Notes: generated by a model not told the origin, from the letters alone. A stretch of DNA of 49,112 nucleotides from Dehalococcoides mccartyi (GCA_945865925.1 CAMBFG010000011.1:1-49112), one strand, 5' to 3'; shown: positions 1-9,415, numbered from the stretch's first letter. Translations and numbers: made by a program.

Positions 1-1817
1 TTCACGGCGGCGCGGCCCTGGATGGCGCCTCCGCTGCCGGCGAGTTTGCGCGCGATCTCATTGAACGTCATCGTCTGGCCGCCCTCCTCGTGGAGGACGC
101 CGGCGTCGTAGGTGACCTTGTCGGGTTCGACGTCCCAGATCTTCGCGGCACGCGCGATCAGCTGACCGCGGATGTCGTACGCGGCCTCGATCACGGCCCA
201 TCCAGTCGCGAAGGTTGTGCGGCTCCCGCCGGTGTTCGAGGTGTAACCGATGGAGTCGGTGTCACCGACCGTGGACTTGATCGTGTCGTAGGGGATGCCG
301 AGGGTTTCCGCGAACTGCATCGCGAGTGCGGCGCGCTGTCCGCCGATGTCGACTGAGCCAGTGACGAGGCTGACCGTACCGTCCGCGTTGACGGCGGCAT
401 AGGCGGCCGACTCGTTCCCGCCGTTGCCCCAGTAGCCTGTCGCGACGCCGCGGCCGATCTTGTCGCCGTGCATTTCAGAGCGGTAATGGGCGCTGTCGCG
501 GGCGGCTTGCAGCACCTGCTGGGTGCCGACCGAGCCGTGCGGGACGCCCTCGGAGCGGCGTACACCCTGACGCGAAGCGTTCTTCAGGCGGAACTCGACG
601 GGGTCCATCTTCAGCATCTCGGCGAGCTCGTCCACCACCGACTCGACGGCGAACTCTGCCTGCGGCGCACCCGGCGCGCGGTAGGCAGCGACCTTCGGCT
701 TGTTCACGACGACCTCGAACCCCTGCACGAGGTGATGAGGCATGTCGTACGGCGCGAGGGCGCTGCGGGCCGCGCCTGGGACCGGGGCTCCGGGGTACCC
801 GCCGGACTCGTAGCCCAGGTGGACCTCACCGGCGACCAACGTGCCATCACGCTTCGCCCCCATCTTCACGCGCATCTGGGTCGCCGAGGTGGGGCCGGTG
901 GCCTCGAAGACCTCGGCACGGGACATCGTGATCTGGACAGGGCGGCCGGACTTCTTGGAGAGCAGCGCCGCGAGCGGTTCGAGGTAGACCGGGATCTTGC
1001 CGCCGAAGCCGCCACCGATCTCCATCGGTACCACCTTTAGGCGGGAGACCGGCACCTTCAGCACCCCGGAGACCGCGTCGCGGACACCGAAGGCGCCCTG
1101 GGTGCTCGTCCAGATGGTGAGCAGGCCGTCTTTGTTCCAGAACGCGGTGGCGTTGTGCGGCTCGATGTAGCCCTGGTGGGCACTGGCCGTCGAGAACTCG
1201 CGTTCAATGACGATGTCGGACTCCGCGAAGCCCTGCTCCACGTCGCCGAAGCGGATCTCCAACTGCCGCGCGATGTTGGTCTGGCGGCCGTCAACCGGAT
1301 CGAACAGTCCCTTGATATCGGCGGTGATCGCCGGGTCGTGCAGCAATGGGGCGGCCGGCGAGATCGCCTGGTCGATGCTCATCACCGGCGTCAGCACCTC
1401 GTACTCGACTTCGATCAGGTCGAGGGCGTCCTCGGCGACGTGTGGGTCGGTCGCAGCGAGGGCGGCGATCGCGTGGCCCTTGAACAGCGCCTTGCCGTCG
1501 GCGAGCAACGGCTCGCGGCTCCAGCGCTCCGGGATGGGGCCTCGGATGGTGGGGACGGGGTTGTTTCCGAGTACGGGGAAGTCCGCCGAGGTGACCACCG
1601 CGAAAACGCCCGGGTGGGCGAGGGCGCGTGAGACATCGATGCGCTTGATGATGGCGTGGGCGTGCGGACTGCGCAGGACGCGCCCGTAGAGCATCCCGGG
1701 GAGTTTGATGTCCGCGCCGTATTCCGCGCGGCCGGTGACCTTGTCTACGCCGTCCGGGCGGACCGGGCGGGTCCCTACGACCTTGTAGGGGCTGGCGGGC
1801 TTCTCAGTGGTGGTCAT
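1..1817 (-). CDS. Molybdenum hydroxylase (xanthine dehydrogenase/aldehyde oxidase family) large subunit, 3' end outside window
   Basis: The reverse strand reads open from an ATG at 1817 (start MTTTEKPASPYKVVGTRPV) to the window edge, about 605 codons of a family that is usually 750-800 residues. A strong AGGAGG lies at 1821-1830, 5-6 bases before the start. The N-terminal part has the family's opening (RPDGVDKVTGRAEYGADI) and LRSPHAHA; further on are the molybdopterin-site signatures GGGFGGK, and AYRAPGAPQAEFAVES in the active-site loop region. These enzymes bind molybdopterin cytosine dinucleotide and hydroxylate aldehydes, purines or aromatic acyl-CoAs together with FeS and FAD subunits. 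The AYRAPGA loop differs from the AYRxxxR loop of CO dehydrogenases, so CO oxidation is unlikely. Partner subunits are not upstream and may lie past the left edge. Substrate unknown. Confidence 0.9.
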   Translation of the reverse strand, partial: MTTTEKPASPYKVVGTRPVRPDGVDKVTGRAEYGADIKLPGMLYGRVLRSPHAHAIIKRIDVSRALAHPGVFAVVTSADFPVLGNNPVPTIRGPIPERWSREPLLADGKALFKGHAIAALAATDPHVAEDALDLIEVEYEVLTPVMSIDQAISPAAPLLHDPAITADIKGLFDPVDGRQTNIARQLEIRFGDVEQGFAESDIVIEREFSTASAHQGYIEPHNATAFWNKDGLLTIWTSTQGAFGVRDAVSGVLKVPVSRLKVVPMEIGGGFGGKIPVYLEPLAALLSKKSGRPVQITMSRAEVFEATGPTSATQMRVKMGAKRDGTLVAGEVHLGYESGGYPGAPVPGAARSALAPYDMPHHLVQGFEVVVNKPKVAAYRAPGAPQAEFAVESVVDELAEMLKMDPVEFRLKNASRQGVRRSEGVPHGSVGTQQVLQAARDSAHYRSEMHGDKIGRGVATGYWGNGGNESAAYAAVNADGTVSLVTGSVDIGGQRAALAMQFAETLGIPYDTIKSTVGDTDSIGYTSNTGGSRTTFATGWAVIEAAYDIRGQLIARAAKIWDVEPDKVTYDAGVLHEEGGQTMTFNEIARKLAGSGGAIQGRAAV

Positions 1818-1926
1818 CGGAACCTCCTACGGTCGGGACAACGCCCATCTTACCGGGCGCGCCAATCTGAGGCGTCGCTGGCCGGAGCGCCTCGCACGTC
1901 CCGCGCTGGCGCTGGATACTCGGTGT

Positions 1927-2892
1927 ATGCCTCGAGTTTCGATGGTTGACCTGCTCGCCCAGTCGCCCGTCCGGTTAGCGCCGATGGCGTCGTTCACCAA
2001 CGCGCCATTCCGCCGTATCGCCGTGCGCTGCGGTAGCGGCTTCACCACCAACGAAGAGATCGACGCGGAGGCGTTGCTCGCGGGCAGCGCGTGGGCAGCG
2101 GAGTCGGCGCGCCAGGATCTCGAGGTTGGCCCAGTCGCGATGCAGTTGCTGGGGAACAGCGCTGAGACGCTCGTGCCCGCCGCGGTCCGTCTCGTCGAGG
2201 CGGGCGCGGACATTGTGGACATCAACATGGGGTGTCCCGTCCCGAAGATCGTCCATCGAGGCAAGGGCGCGGCGCTGATGCGGGACGTGGCGGCCACCGG
2301 CCGCATCCTTGAAGCATTGCGACGCGCCATCGACGTGCCGCTCACGATCAAGATCCGCGGCGGCTGGGACGATTGCCAGCCGAACGCGGTGGAAGTGGCG
2401 CGGATGGCGCAGGACGCTGGCGTTGACGCGATCACGGTGCATCCGAGGACGCGCGCGCAGCGCTACGGTGGGCGCGCGCCGTGGGAGGTCATCGCCGAGG
2501 TCGTGGCGGCTGTTGATATCCCGGTGACCGGCAACGGCGACGTCACCTCGCTTGCCGAAGCGCGCGCGATGATGGCGACGACCGGTTGCCAGTCGGTCAT
2601 GGTCGGGCGGGCCGCCCTCGGTCGCCCGTGGCTCTTCGATGCGGGGTACGAGTCGCTTTCCGTGGATGGACGGGCGGTGTACGAGACTCGCGTGGTGGGT
2701 GAGCACCTTGATCTCATCGAGGCGGCGTTTCCGCCTCGGACCGCGCTCCTACAGATGAAGAAGCACCTGGCGCAGTACGGAGCAGGGCGTCCGGAGGCCC
2801 GGGCGCTGCGGGCGGAGCTGTTCGCGCAAGCCTCGGTCGAGGCGCTGCGGGAGACGTTCCGGCACCAGCAGGAGGCGGCGCCTGTTGGGTGA
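1927..2892 (+). CDS. dus: tRNA-dihydrouridine synthase, DusB-like
   Basis: This 321-aa protein has the complete Dus fold: LAPMASFTNAPFR at the start (FMN-binding TIM barrel), VDINMGCPVPKI with the catalytic cysteine, KIRGGWDD, ITVHPRTRAQRY (FMN phosphate and RNA contacts) and ITVTGNGDV/VMVGRAALGRPW. It reduces specific uridines in the tRNA D-loop with NADPH. Length fits DusB/Nif3R3-type enzymes. The frame is open up to 1807, but that part overlaps the leader of the divergent Mo-hydroxylase and has no family similarity, so I place the start at the ATG at 1927 (another ATG at 1942 is possible). Start codons of the two divergent genes are only 109 bp apart. Confidence 0.93.
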   Translation: MPRVSMVDLLAQSPVRLAPMASFTNAPFRRIAVRCGSGFTTNEEIDAEALLAGSAWAAESARQDLEVGPVAMQLLGNSAETLVPAAVRLVEAGADIVDINMGCPVPKIVHRGKGAALMRDVAATGRILEALRRAIDVPLTIKIRGGWDDCQPNAVEVARMAQDAGVDAITVHPRTRAQRYGGRAPWEVIAEVVAAVDIPVTGNGDVTSLAEARAMMATTGCQSVMVGRAALGRPWLFDAGYESLSVDGRAVYETRVVGEHLDLIEAAFPPRTALLQMKKHLAQYGAGRPEARALRAELFAQASVEALRETFRHQQEAAPVG

Positions 2893-3046
2893 GCCGGTAC
2901 CCTGAATGGTGCACCAGAGGCGGATGTGCGCCTCAACGGGCGATCTGGCTTATATTTCCCTATCTGACGGTGCTGGTTCGCATCTTCCCCGTGAGGCGGG
3001 TGGGGTGTTTTTGGACACCGCGCCAGCAGCGCTGTGGGGGGCGGGG

Positions 3047-3976
3047 ATGATTTCGATGGATCAACGGCACGACAGCCGTGAGGACGCACACGCGAATCCG
3101 ACCGCCAGCAATGGCGCCACGGGTCGTCCGGCTCCTGTCCGGTTCGACGCGACCGAGGAAGAGAGCCAGCGCATCCAGGCGTTGGCCGGTTCCTCCAGCG
3201 GCTCCGTCCGCCTCGCTCGACTCCTGATTCGCCAGCCGCGCCTCATCCTGCACGCGGCACGGACCGCGCTCGGTGGCGCGAGCGCCGGCCTGCGCGCCGA
3301 CCACACGCTCTCCTGGTTGATCCACGTCGACACCGTGCGACAGGTGATCCCGGACGGCGGCATGGGCGCCACCTGGGGCGGCCTCGAAACCTTCATGGGC
3401 CTCGTCGAGAAGCACGTCCCGAAGACAGCGCACGCCCTCGAACTCGGCTGCGGCGGCGGGCGCGTCACGCGCCACATCCGTCCGCTGGTCGGGACGCTCG
3501 TGGCGAACGACATCTCCGAGCGCATCCTGGCTGAAGCCCGCGCCGCGACGGTCGACCTCCCCCGCGTCGAATTCCGCCTCACCCACGGCCTCGGTGACGA
3601 TCTGCGCGCCGAAGAATTCGATGCCGTGATCGGCCACGAACTGCTGATGCAGTTCGACTTCGATGAGCTGCTTCGGTACTGCTCCAACGTGCATCGGGCG
3701 CTGAAGCCCGGCGGGCTGTTTATCGCCTCGGTCTACACGTTCGACGAGTCGGGCGAGATGGCCCGGCACATGGAGATGATTCGGGACCACGGCGCCGGCG
3801 TGCGCTCACCGTTCCGGGTCCACCGGATGCCGCGTCGGACTTACCAGGACATCTTCGAGGCCTGCGGCTTCGAAATCGTCGAGGTCGAGCGCAGCCGCGC
3901 CGACGAATACAAGGCACAGAAGACCCCGCACACGAACTTCGTGCTGCGGCGTGCTGCGCTTCCCACTTCGTCCTAG
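3047..3976 (+). CDS. Class I SAM-dependent methyltransferase
   Basis: The 309-aa product has motif I ALELGCGGGRVTRHI near residue 131, an acidic residue at the end of strand 2 (VANDISERIL), then FDAVIGHELLMQF (motif IV region) and LKPGGLFIASVYTF, all typical of Rossmann-fold methyltransferases of the Methyltransf_11/25 type. The substrate is not evident; the N-terminal 120 residues are not of a type I recognise. The frame is open from 2906, but the segment before 3047 reads as low-complexity leader, and ATG codons at 3047 and 3056 follow a purine-rich GGGG stretch. A hairpin terminator follows 25 bp after the stop. Confidence 0.8.
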   Translation: MISMDQRHDSREDAHANPTASNGATGRPAPVRFDATEEESQRIQALAGSSSGSVRLARLLIRQPRLILHAARTALGGASAGLRADHTLSWLIHVDTVRQVIPDGGMGATWGGLETFMGLVEKHVPKTAHALELGCGGGRVTRHIRPLVGTLVANDISERILAEARAATVDLPRVEFRLTHGLGDDLRAEEFDAVIGHELLMQFDFDELLRYCSNVHRALKPGGLFIASVYTFDESGEMARHMEMIRDHGAGVRSPFRVHRMPRRTYQDIFEACGFEIVEVERSRADEYKAQKTPHTNFVLRRAALPTSS

Positions 3977-4000
3977 TCCTGCCAAGAATCCGCCAGATTT

Positions 4001-4029
4001 CTTCTGCCTCTCGGCCCGGGAGGCAGAAG
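4001..4029 (+). terminator. Rho-independent-type terminator after the methyltransferase
   Basis: Arms CTTCTGCCTC (4001-4010) and GAGGCAGAAG (4020-4029) pair perfectly around a 9-nt loop and are followed by TCTTT. It sits 25 bp downstream of the methyltransferase stop and separates that gene from the next long operon. Confidence 0.75.
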
Positions 4030-4049
4030 TCTTTAGCCTGCCTACCGTG

Positions 4050-4061
4050 ATACATATGTAT
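4050..4061. promoter_or_regulatory. AT-rich perfect palindrome upstream of the triple-domain gene
   Basis: ATACATATGTAT is a perfect 12-bp palindrome in an otherwise GC-rich context, 58 bp before the GTG at 4119. It is followed by CCTAATAA (TAATAA at 4066-4071 could be a -10 element), but no convincing -35 was found at the right distance. A regulator binding site is possible; the sequence alone does not prove it. Confidence 0.35.
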
Positions 4062-4118
4062 GGCCTAATAACGAAGTGATGGCAGCCTAATGCTGCTGGC
4101 GGGACGGTCGGCGCGCTG

Positions 4119-7100
4119 GTGGGAGTCATCGGTCTGGCGGCGGGGACTCCGGTGAGGGGCGGGCTGAGGCTCGCGCTGGGCGTCGCGTTCGCCCTGCTCC
4201 TCGGGCTCGCTGTCGCGGCGGCGCTCGATATTTCACGCGTCGCCGAGGCGGTTTGGGAGGCGTTCTCGGAGCCTCGGATCGTCGTGTTCGCGGCAGCGGC
4301 GTACACCCTCGCCTTCTGGCTTCGCGCGGTGGCCTGGCGATGGCTACTGCCCGCTGGTGCCCCGTCGAGGGTGAGTGCTGGCTCCCTGTTCTCCATCCTG
4401 CAGGCAGGCCTCGTCCTCAACCACGCGCTGCCGGTGAAAGCCGGCGACATCGCCCGCCCCGTCCTCCTCGCCCGTCGGGGGGTACCCCTCCCAGCCGCCG
4501 TCGCGACCACCGTCGCCGCGCGTGGCCTCGATGTCCTCGCGCTCGTGACGATCGCCGGGGTCGTGAACGCCACGGTGGTCCGTGCCGAGTTGGGCGACCT
4601 CGTGTTGCCCGCGATCGGGCTCGCGCTGGTCCTCATGCTCCTGGTCGTCGCAGGCGCCACATCGACGTTGCCCGCACGCGTACGCACCTGGGCGACCGAG
4701 GCTGTCGAAGTCCTCCGTTCCCTTACCGTGCGGAGGTTGGCCGTATGCGGCGTGCTGGTGGTGGCGTCATGGCTGCTGGAGAGCGCCATGGTGCTCGCCG
4801 GGGCGCGGTTGCTGGGCCTCGACCTTTCGGTCGGAGCGGCCGTCGGGGCGACGGCGTTCGCGGTGGGGTTCCAGGTGATCCATGTCACTCCGGGCGGCCT
4901 CGGCACCTACGAGGCGAGCATGACGGGCATCCTCGTGCTGCAAGGGATGCCGCCGCAGGAGGCGCTGGCGCTGGCGGTGCTGACCCACGGGCTGAAGTTT
5001 GCCTACGCATTCACCCTGGCACCCGCCCTCGCGTTGCCAGCGGCGATCTCGGCGCTGCGCGGTCGCGCGGACAGTGCGCCGCGCCACGCCTCGAGGCTGG
5101 AGGTGGCTGCAGCGCGCTCGTGGAACGTGCTGAACGAGGGCAAGCCGTTCACGCCGGTGTTCGCGTTGGCCGTGATCGGGCTACTGGCCGCGCCTCGGCT
5201 GGATGACAGTGGCTTCGTGCTCCGGGCGTTGGTGGCGTTGGTCGCACTCGTGCCGATGTGCCTCGTGTGGTGGCGGTTCGACTTCCCGCTCCGGCTGCGT
5301 GGCGGGCTGTGGGTCGCGCTCGTGGCGTTCGTGGCGGCGTTCCGCTTCGTCAGCGTGCCGGCCGCCGTCCTCGTGCTGGCGCTCTATCTGTTCTTCACGG
5401 TGGTGATGTGGGGGACGCTCTACTACCACCTTCGCATCGGCACGCCGTGGACGAACTTCGCGCGCTTCTGGCGTCTCGTCCTCGAGAACCCCGACCCGAC
5501 GAGCGGCAACTTCTTGGAGCAGATCCCGAAGACCCTCCTGCTTGTGTTCGCCTTCGAGGTCATCGTCCGTGACGGCTCGTGGCGGGCGGTCGCGGCTGTC
5601 GAGGCGTTCGTGGCGGCGACGGCGCTCGGGGCGCTCCTCACGCACCAGTGGTGGTTCACGTGGGTGCCGGCGCTTCCGCAGCGCGGCCTGCGCCCACCCT
5701 CGACGCCGCCCGCGCCCACCAGCAAGCGCGTCATCGTGATCGCCATCGATGGTTGTCGCGCCGACCGACTGCGCGAGGCGCGGACGCCGTTCCTCGACCG
5801 GCTGCGCGCTGAGGGGACGGAGTTCACCGACGTCAGCACGGTCTACCCGGCTCGGACCGTCACCGCGTTCGCCTCGATGCTGACCGGCGCGCCGCCGGCG
5901 GTGCACGGGATGCGCTCGAACTTCGTGCCGAGCCTCGGCGTGAAGTGCGAGTCGGTGTTCGATGTGCTGCGCCGGGAGGGCAAGCGCGGGACGCTCGTCG
6001 GCATCGCGCACCTCGTGGACGCGTTTGGCGAGCCCGATGTGCGGACTGTCACAGCAGTGATGGACAACCAAGAGATCGACGCCGCCCTCGTAGCGCGTGC
6101 CCAGCAGGTACTCATCGAGGAGTCGCCCGACCTCCTCGTCCTCCAGTTGCTGAGCGTCGACCAGACCGGCCACGCCCGCGGGAGTTACCGCGAGGAGTAC
6201 CTGCGCCAGATCGAGACGACGGACGCGACGATCGAGGCGTTCCTCCGGTGGTGTCAGGACCGCGGGTACCTCGACGGTGCGACTGTCCTCGTGACCTCCG
6301 ACCACGGGCAGGGGATCGGGATCGGCGGGCACGGCCATATGTCGCCACCCGAGATCACCGTGCCGTGTCTGTGGTGGGGCGCAGGCGTCGAGGCGGGGCG
6401 GAGTGTCACTGAGCCCCGCTTCATCACCGAGATCGCATCCACCATCGCCGGGCTCCTTGGCGTGCCCGCGCCGTCCGAGGCCGTCGGTCGCCCGATGCTC
6501 CCGGTCCGTACGGCAGAACCCGGCCCGGTCGTCTTCGTGATCCCCGCGCGGAACGAGGCGGTGAGCCTCCCGGGCGTCCTCGGTGGGATCACGCGCCTCG
6601 GCATCCCCGGCAGCGTGTCCGTCGTCGTCGACGATGGTTCCGAGGACGCGACGGCCAGCGTCGCGGAGGCATGTGGGGCGATTGTCGTCCGCCACGAGCG
6701 CAATCGCGGGCTGGGTGCCGCGCTCCGGACAGGCCTCGCGGCAGCGCGCGATCTCGATGCGCGCGCGGTGGTCTACCTCGACGCAGACGGGGAGTACGAC
6801 CCCGCGGATGCGCGCGCGTTGCTCGCTCCGATCGAGCGCGGTGAGGCGGACTACGTCCTCGGATCGCGCTTCCGTGGCACAGCCGAGGGGATGACGCGAT
6901 CCAGGCGCGCGGCGAACGCGGGGTTCAGTGCGCTGCTCTCCGTGTTGTGCGGTCGCTGGATCTCGGACGGCCAGACGGGGATGCGCGCGTTCTCGAAGCG
7001 CGCGGTGGACGTCGCCGAGATCGTGCACGACTACAACTACGCCCAGGTGCTGACCCTCGACCTCCTGCATAAGGGGATGCGGATGGTCGAGGTGCCGATC

Positions 7101-7196
7101 ACCTATCGACGTCGCCAGCACGGTCATTCGTTCATCACCGCGCGCTACCTCTGGCGTGTGCCGTTGGGGATTGCTCGGGAGATGCTGCGTGGCTAA
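4119..7196 (+). CDS. Triple fusion: flippase-like membrane domain + phosphodiesterase/sulfatase-superfamily domain + GT2 glycosyltransferase
   Basis: The 1025-aa protein has three domains. Residues about 15-320 are a multi-spanning UPF0104/lysylphosphatidylglycerol-synthase-TM-like domain (LNHALPVKAGDIARPVLL, then HVTPGGLGTYEASM, the family hallmarks). More membrane helices follow to about 530. Residues 535-795 are an alkaline-phosphatase-superfamily phosphodiesterase: VIVIAIDGCRADR with metal-binding D544, a YPARTVTAFASMLTG nucleophile region, and VTSDHGQGIGIGGHGH. Residues 800-1025 are a family 2 glycosyltransferase of dolichol-phosphate-mannose-synthase type: FVIPARNEA, VVVDDGSEDAT (near 835), YLDADGEYDP (near 888), SDGQTGMRAF. 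Likely role: lipid-linked sugar or polyprenyl/phospholipid handling in the envelope. Start is GTG 4119; GTG 4152 is an alternative. It heads a tight gene run. Confidence 0.85.
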   Translation: MGVIGLAAGTPVRGGLRLALGVAFALLLGLAVAAALDISRVAEAVWEAFSEPRIVVFAAAAYTLAFWLRAVAWRWLLPAGAPSRVSAGSLFSILQAGLVLNHALPVKAGDIARPVLLARRGVPLPAAVATTVAARGLDVLALVTIAGVVNATVVRAELGDLVLPAIGLALVLMLLVVAGATSTLPARVRTWATEAVEVLRSLTVRRLAVCGVLVVASWLLESAMVLAGARLLGLDLSVGAAVGATAFAVGFQVIHVTPGGLGTYEASMTGILVLQGMPPQEALALAVLTHGLKFAYAFTLAPALALPAAISALRGRADSAPRHASRLEVAAARSWNVLNEGKPFTPVFALAVIGLLAAPRLDDSGFVLRALVALVALVPMCLVWWRFDFPLRLRGGLWVALVAFVAAFRFVSVPAAVLVLALYLFFTVVMWGTLYYHLRIGTPWTNFARFWRLVLENPDPTSGNFLEQIPKTLLLVFAFEVIVRDGSWRAVAAVEAFVAATALGALLTHQWWFTWVPALPQRGLRPPSTPPAPTSKRVIVIAIDGCRADRLREARTPFLDRLRAEGTEFTDVSTVYPARTVTAFASMLTGAPPAVHGMRSNFVPSLGVKCESVFDVLRREGKRGTLVGIAHLVDAFGEPDVRTVTAVMDNQEIDAALVARAQQVLIEESPDLLVLQLLSVDQTGHARGSYREEYLRQIETTDATIEAFLRWCQDRGYLDGATVLVTSDHGQGIGIGGHGHMSPPEITVPCLWWGAGVEAGRSVTEPRFITEIASTIAGLLGVPAPSEAVGRPMLPVRTAEPGPVVFVIPARNEAVSLPGVLGGITRLGIPGSVSVVVDDGSEDATASVAEACGAIVVRHERNRGLGAALRTGLAAARDLDARAVVYLDADGEYDPADARALLAPIERGEADYVLGSRFRGTAEGMTRSRRAANAGFSALLSVLCGRWISDGQTGMRAFSKRAVDVAEIVHDYNYAQVLTLDLLHKGMRMVEVPITYRRRQHGHSFITARYLWRVPLGIAREMLRG

Positions 7197-7224
7197 CCAA
7201 TTCTGGCACGGGTCTGAGGTTCGA

Positions 7225-8355
7225 GTGCTGCGTCGCGGCGTATTCATTGCTGTGCTGCTGCTCGGGACGTTCGCTCTGGCACTGGCCTCCACGGCCTGCG
7301 GGAAGGGCGAAGACCGCCCGAACGTCGAGGTCATCGGCGGCGCCGGGTCCGTCTCCGTCAGCGGTATCAGCGAGGGCGGGCAGGACGAGCCCGCGGGCCG
7401 CAAGTACGCCTTCTCCACCGATCAGGCGCTCAACCAGCAGATCTCGCTCGACATCCTCGATGTCCGCCGCGTCATCAACGTCGCCATCGACGGCCGTCCT
7501 GTCGAATGGGCGCGCGCCATCGAGGTCTACGAGCGCGGGAAGAACCAGCGCCGACCGGACGGCAGCCTGCGCACGCTCGCGAGCCTGGCCGATGCGGGCG
7601 CACACGCGGTGTTCCCCAATGGCCCGGTCGTATACGGCCGCCCGACGTTCATCGATGCCACGATCCGCGACGGGTTGAACGGGACGGGGCACGCGCAGGG
7701 CCTCTCCGACGACGCGCGCCGCGAGATCGTCGACCACGGGCTGCAGATGCTCCTCTACGCGAAGGCCTCGCAGGAACTGGCAGCGGCGCGCGCACTCGTC
7801 GAGGCGAAGGCCGCCGGTGCGAACGTACCGGTCGACGCCGCGTGGGCAATCATCTCCGGCATGCCGGACGCAGACGGCGCACGGCTCTACGGGCTGCTGC
7901 CCGTCGCGCTTGCGCACGAGACGACGTTCAACTTGCAGGGCAAGTTGGCCCAGCCTCTCGAGAACGCGTTCATCGCGGCGTTGATCGCGGCGGAGCGCAA
8001 GGAGGCCGGCGCGTTCGCAAAGCCCTCCGGCGACGCGCGTGCGTACCTCAATGATGTGTTCACCCTCGGCGTCCTGCGTTCAGCGACGTTGGCAGAACTT
8101 GCGAGTACCGAGGCCGCCCGCCAGGTCGCACTCGCCGAGGGTTGGTCGACGTTCCAGACGATTCGGGCGACCGTCGCCGGGGCCTCGCCAGGTGCGGCGC
8201 AGATCCTCGAGGCCGCCTTCAGCCGCTCCGCCGCCCAGCCGTTCGCCGCGAATGAGACGCAACGCGTGTACCAGGCGCTGAACGAGCCGGCCGTGTTGCA
8301 GGCGCTCGGCCTCCCCGCATCGATCCAGGTCAAGACACCACCCGCAGGGTCGTAG
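7225..8355 (+). CDS. Lipoprotein of the iron-uptake operon, FEA1-like
   Basis: From the GTG at 7225 the product is 376 aa and begins with a signal peptide (MLRRGVFIAVLLLGTFALAL) ending in a lipobox ASTAC-GKG, so it should be lipid-anchored outside the membrane. The body is helical and contains a segment near residues 90-125 (WARAIEVYERGKNQRRPDGSLRTLA in character) that resembles FEA1-type iron-assimilation proteins; this resemblance is from memory and is supported mainly by context, since the Fe(III)-type binding protein starts 32 bp downstream. The ORF is open from 7156, overlapping the preceding gene, but only the start at 7225 places the signal peptide correctly. Likely an accessory iron-binding or iron-delivery lipoprotein. 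Confidence 0.65.
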   Translation: MLRRGVFIAVLLLGTFALALASTACGKGEDRPNVEVIGGAGSVSVSGISEGGQDEPAGRKYAFSTDQALNQQISLDILDVRRVINVAIDGRPVEWARAIEVYERGKNQRRPDGSLRTLASLADAGAHAVFPNGPVVYGRPTFIDATIRDGLNGTGHAQGLSDDARREIVDHGLQMLLYAKASQELAAARALVEAKAAGANVPVDAAWAIISGMPDADGARLYGLLPVALAHETTFNLQGKLAQPLENAFIAALIAAERKEAGAFAKPSGDARAYLNDVFTLGVLRSATLAELASTEAARQVALAEGWSTFQTIRATVAGASPGAAQILEAAFSRSAAQPFAANETQRVYQALNEPAVLQALGLPASIQVKTPPAGS

Positions 8356-8387
8356 TCGCGTCAGGCGGGCCCGCACGAAGGATTCTC

Positions 8388-9395
8388 ATGAGACGACCTA
8401 CCATCATCCTTTTGCTGCTCACCGCGGCGCTGGGCCTTGCTACGGCCTCGTGCGGTGGCGGTGAGGAGCCGCTGACGATCTATGCCGGGCGGTCACAGAC
8501 GCTCATCCAGCCGCTGCTGGAGCAGTTCTCGAAGGACACCGGCATCCCGATCAAGGTGCGCTACGGCGATGGCATCGACCTTGCGCTCGGCATCCTCGAG
8601 GAAGGCAGGAACTCGCCGGCAGACGTATATCTGACGCAGGACGTCGGCGCGCTCGGCGCGCTACAGGCGGAAAACCGGCTGCAGCCGTTGCCCTCGAAGA
8701 TCCTCGAGCAGGTGCCGGTCGCGTTCCGTTCACCCGACGGCCTCTGGGTCGGGCTGTCCGGACGTGCCCGGGTGATGGTCTACAACACCGACACCATCGA
8801 CCCGAAGACCCTGCCACCCTCGGTGCTGGACTACACCAACACCCAGTGGCGCGGGCGCCTCGGCATCGTGCCGCGGAGCGACGGCTTCCCGGAGTTCGTC
8901 ACGGCGCTGCGGCTCGTGAAGGGCGAAGAGTTCGCGAAGAAGTGGCTGACGGACCTGAAGGCGCTGAGCCCTCGGACGTTCCCCAACAACATCGCTGCGC
9001 TACAGGCCGTCGCGAACGGCGAGATCGATGTGGCGTTCCTCAACCACTACTACCTCTACCGCTTCCTCGACGAGCGTGGCGAGGGGTTCAAGGCGCGTAA
9101 CTACTTCTTCGACAACGGCGACATCGGTGGAGTGTTCCTCGTGTCAGGTGCGGGCATCCTTGACACCTCGAAGCACCGCGAGGCGGCGGAGCGGTTCATC
9201 GCGTACCTGTTGGAGAAGCAGTCGCAGCAGTACTTCGCCGACCAGACGAAGGAGTACCCGATGATCGCGGGCGTGAAGGGCGACTCGAAACTGCCGCCAT
9301 TGGAATCGCTGAAGACCCCGGCGATCGACCTGAGCAATCTCCAGGACCTGAAGGGCTCGCTCGAACTCATGCGGCAGACCGGCATCCTCCCATAG
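8388..9395 (+). CDS. Fe(III)-type ABC transporter substrate-binding lipoprotein
   Basis: This 335-aa protein starts with a lipoprotein signal (lipobox LATASC) preceded by AAGGA 8 bp before the ATG. The mature part follows the FbpA/FutA type: LTIYAGRSQTLIQPLLEQF at the N-terminus, PADVYLTQDVGALG, GLSGRARVMVYNTD, and the tyrosine cluster NHYYLYRF that ligates iron in this family. It should capture ferric iron outside the cell and pass it to the permease encoded next. Gene order lipoprotein - binding protein - permease - ATPase is that of a complete importer. Confidence 0.9.
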   Translation: MRRPTIILLLLTAALGLATASCGGGEEPLTIYAGRSQTLIQPLLEQFSKDTGIPIKVRYGDGIDLALGILEEGRNSPADVYLTQDVGALGALQAENRLQPLPSKILEQVPVAFRSPDGLWVGLSGRARVMVYNTDTIDPKTLPPSVLDYTNTQWRGRLGIVPRSDGFPEFVTALRLVKGEEFAKKWLTDLKALSPRTFPNNIAALQAVANGEIDVAFLNHYYLYRFLDERGEGFKARNYFFDNGDIGGVFLVSGAGILDTSKHREAAERFIAYLLEKQSQQYFADQTKEYPMIAGVKGDSKLPPLESLKTPAIDLSNLQDLKGSLELMRQTGILP

Positions 9396-9415
9396 CCCTC
9401 GCACAGCCGCGTGTC

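Noticed and set aside
1-1817. Carbon monoxide dehydrogenase (CoxL)
   Set aside because: The active-site loop reads AYRAPGA instead of AYRxxxR, so a CO-oxidising role is not supported.
1807-1926. N-terminal extension of the tRNA-dihydrouridine synthase
   Set aside because: It overlaps the promoter and start region of the divergent gene and has no resemblance to the family; ATG 1927 fits the fold start.
90-1949. Several forward-strand frames of 70-190 codons opposite the left-end gene
   Set aside because: They are antisense shadows of the molybdenum hydroxylase gene, whose reverse frame has clear family motifs throughout.
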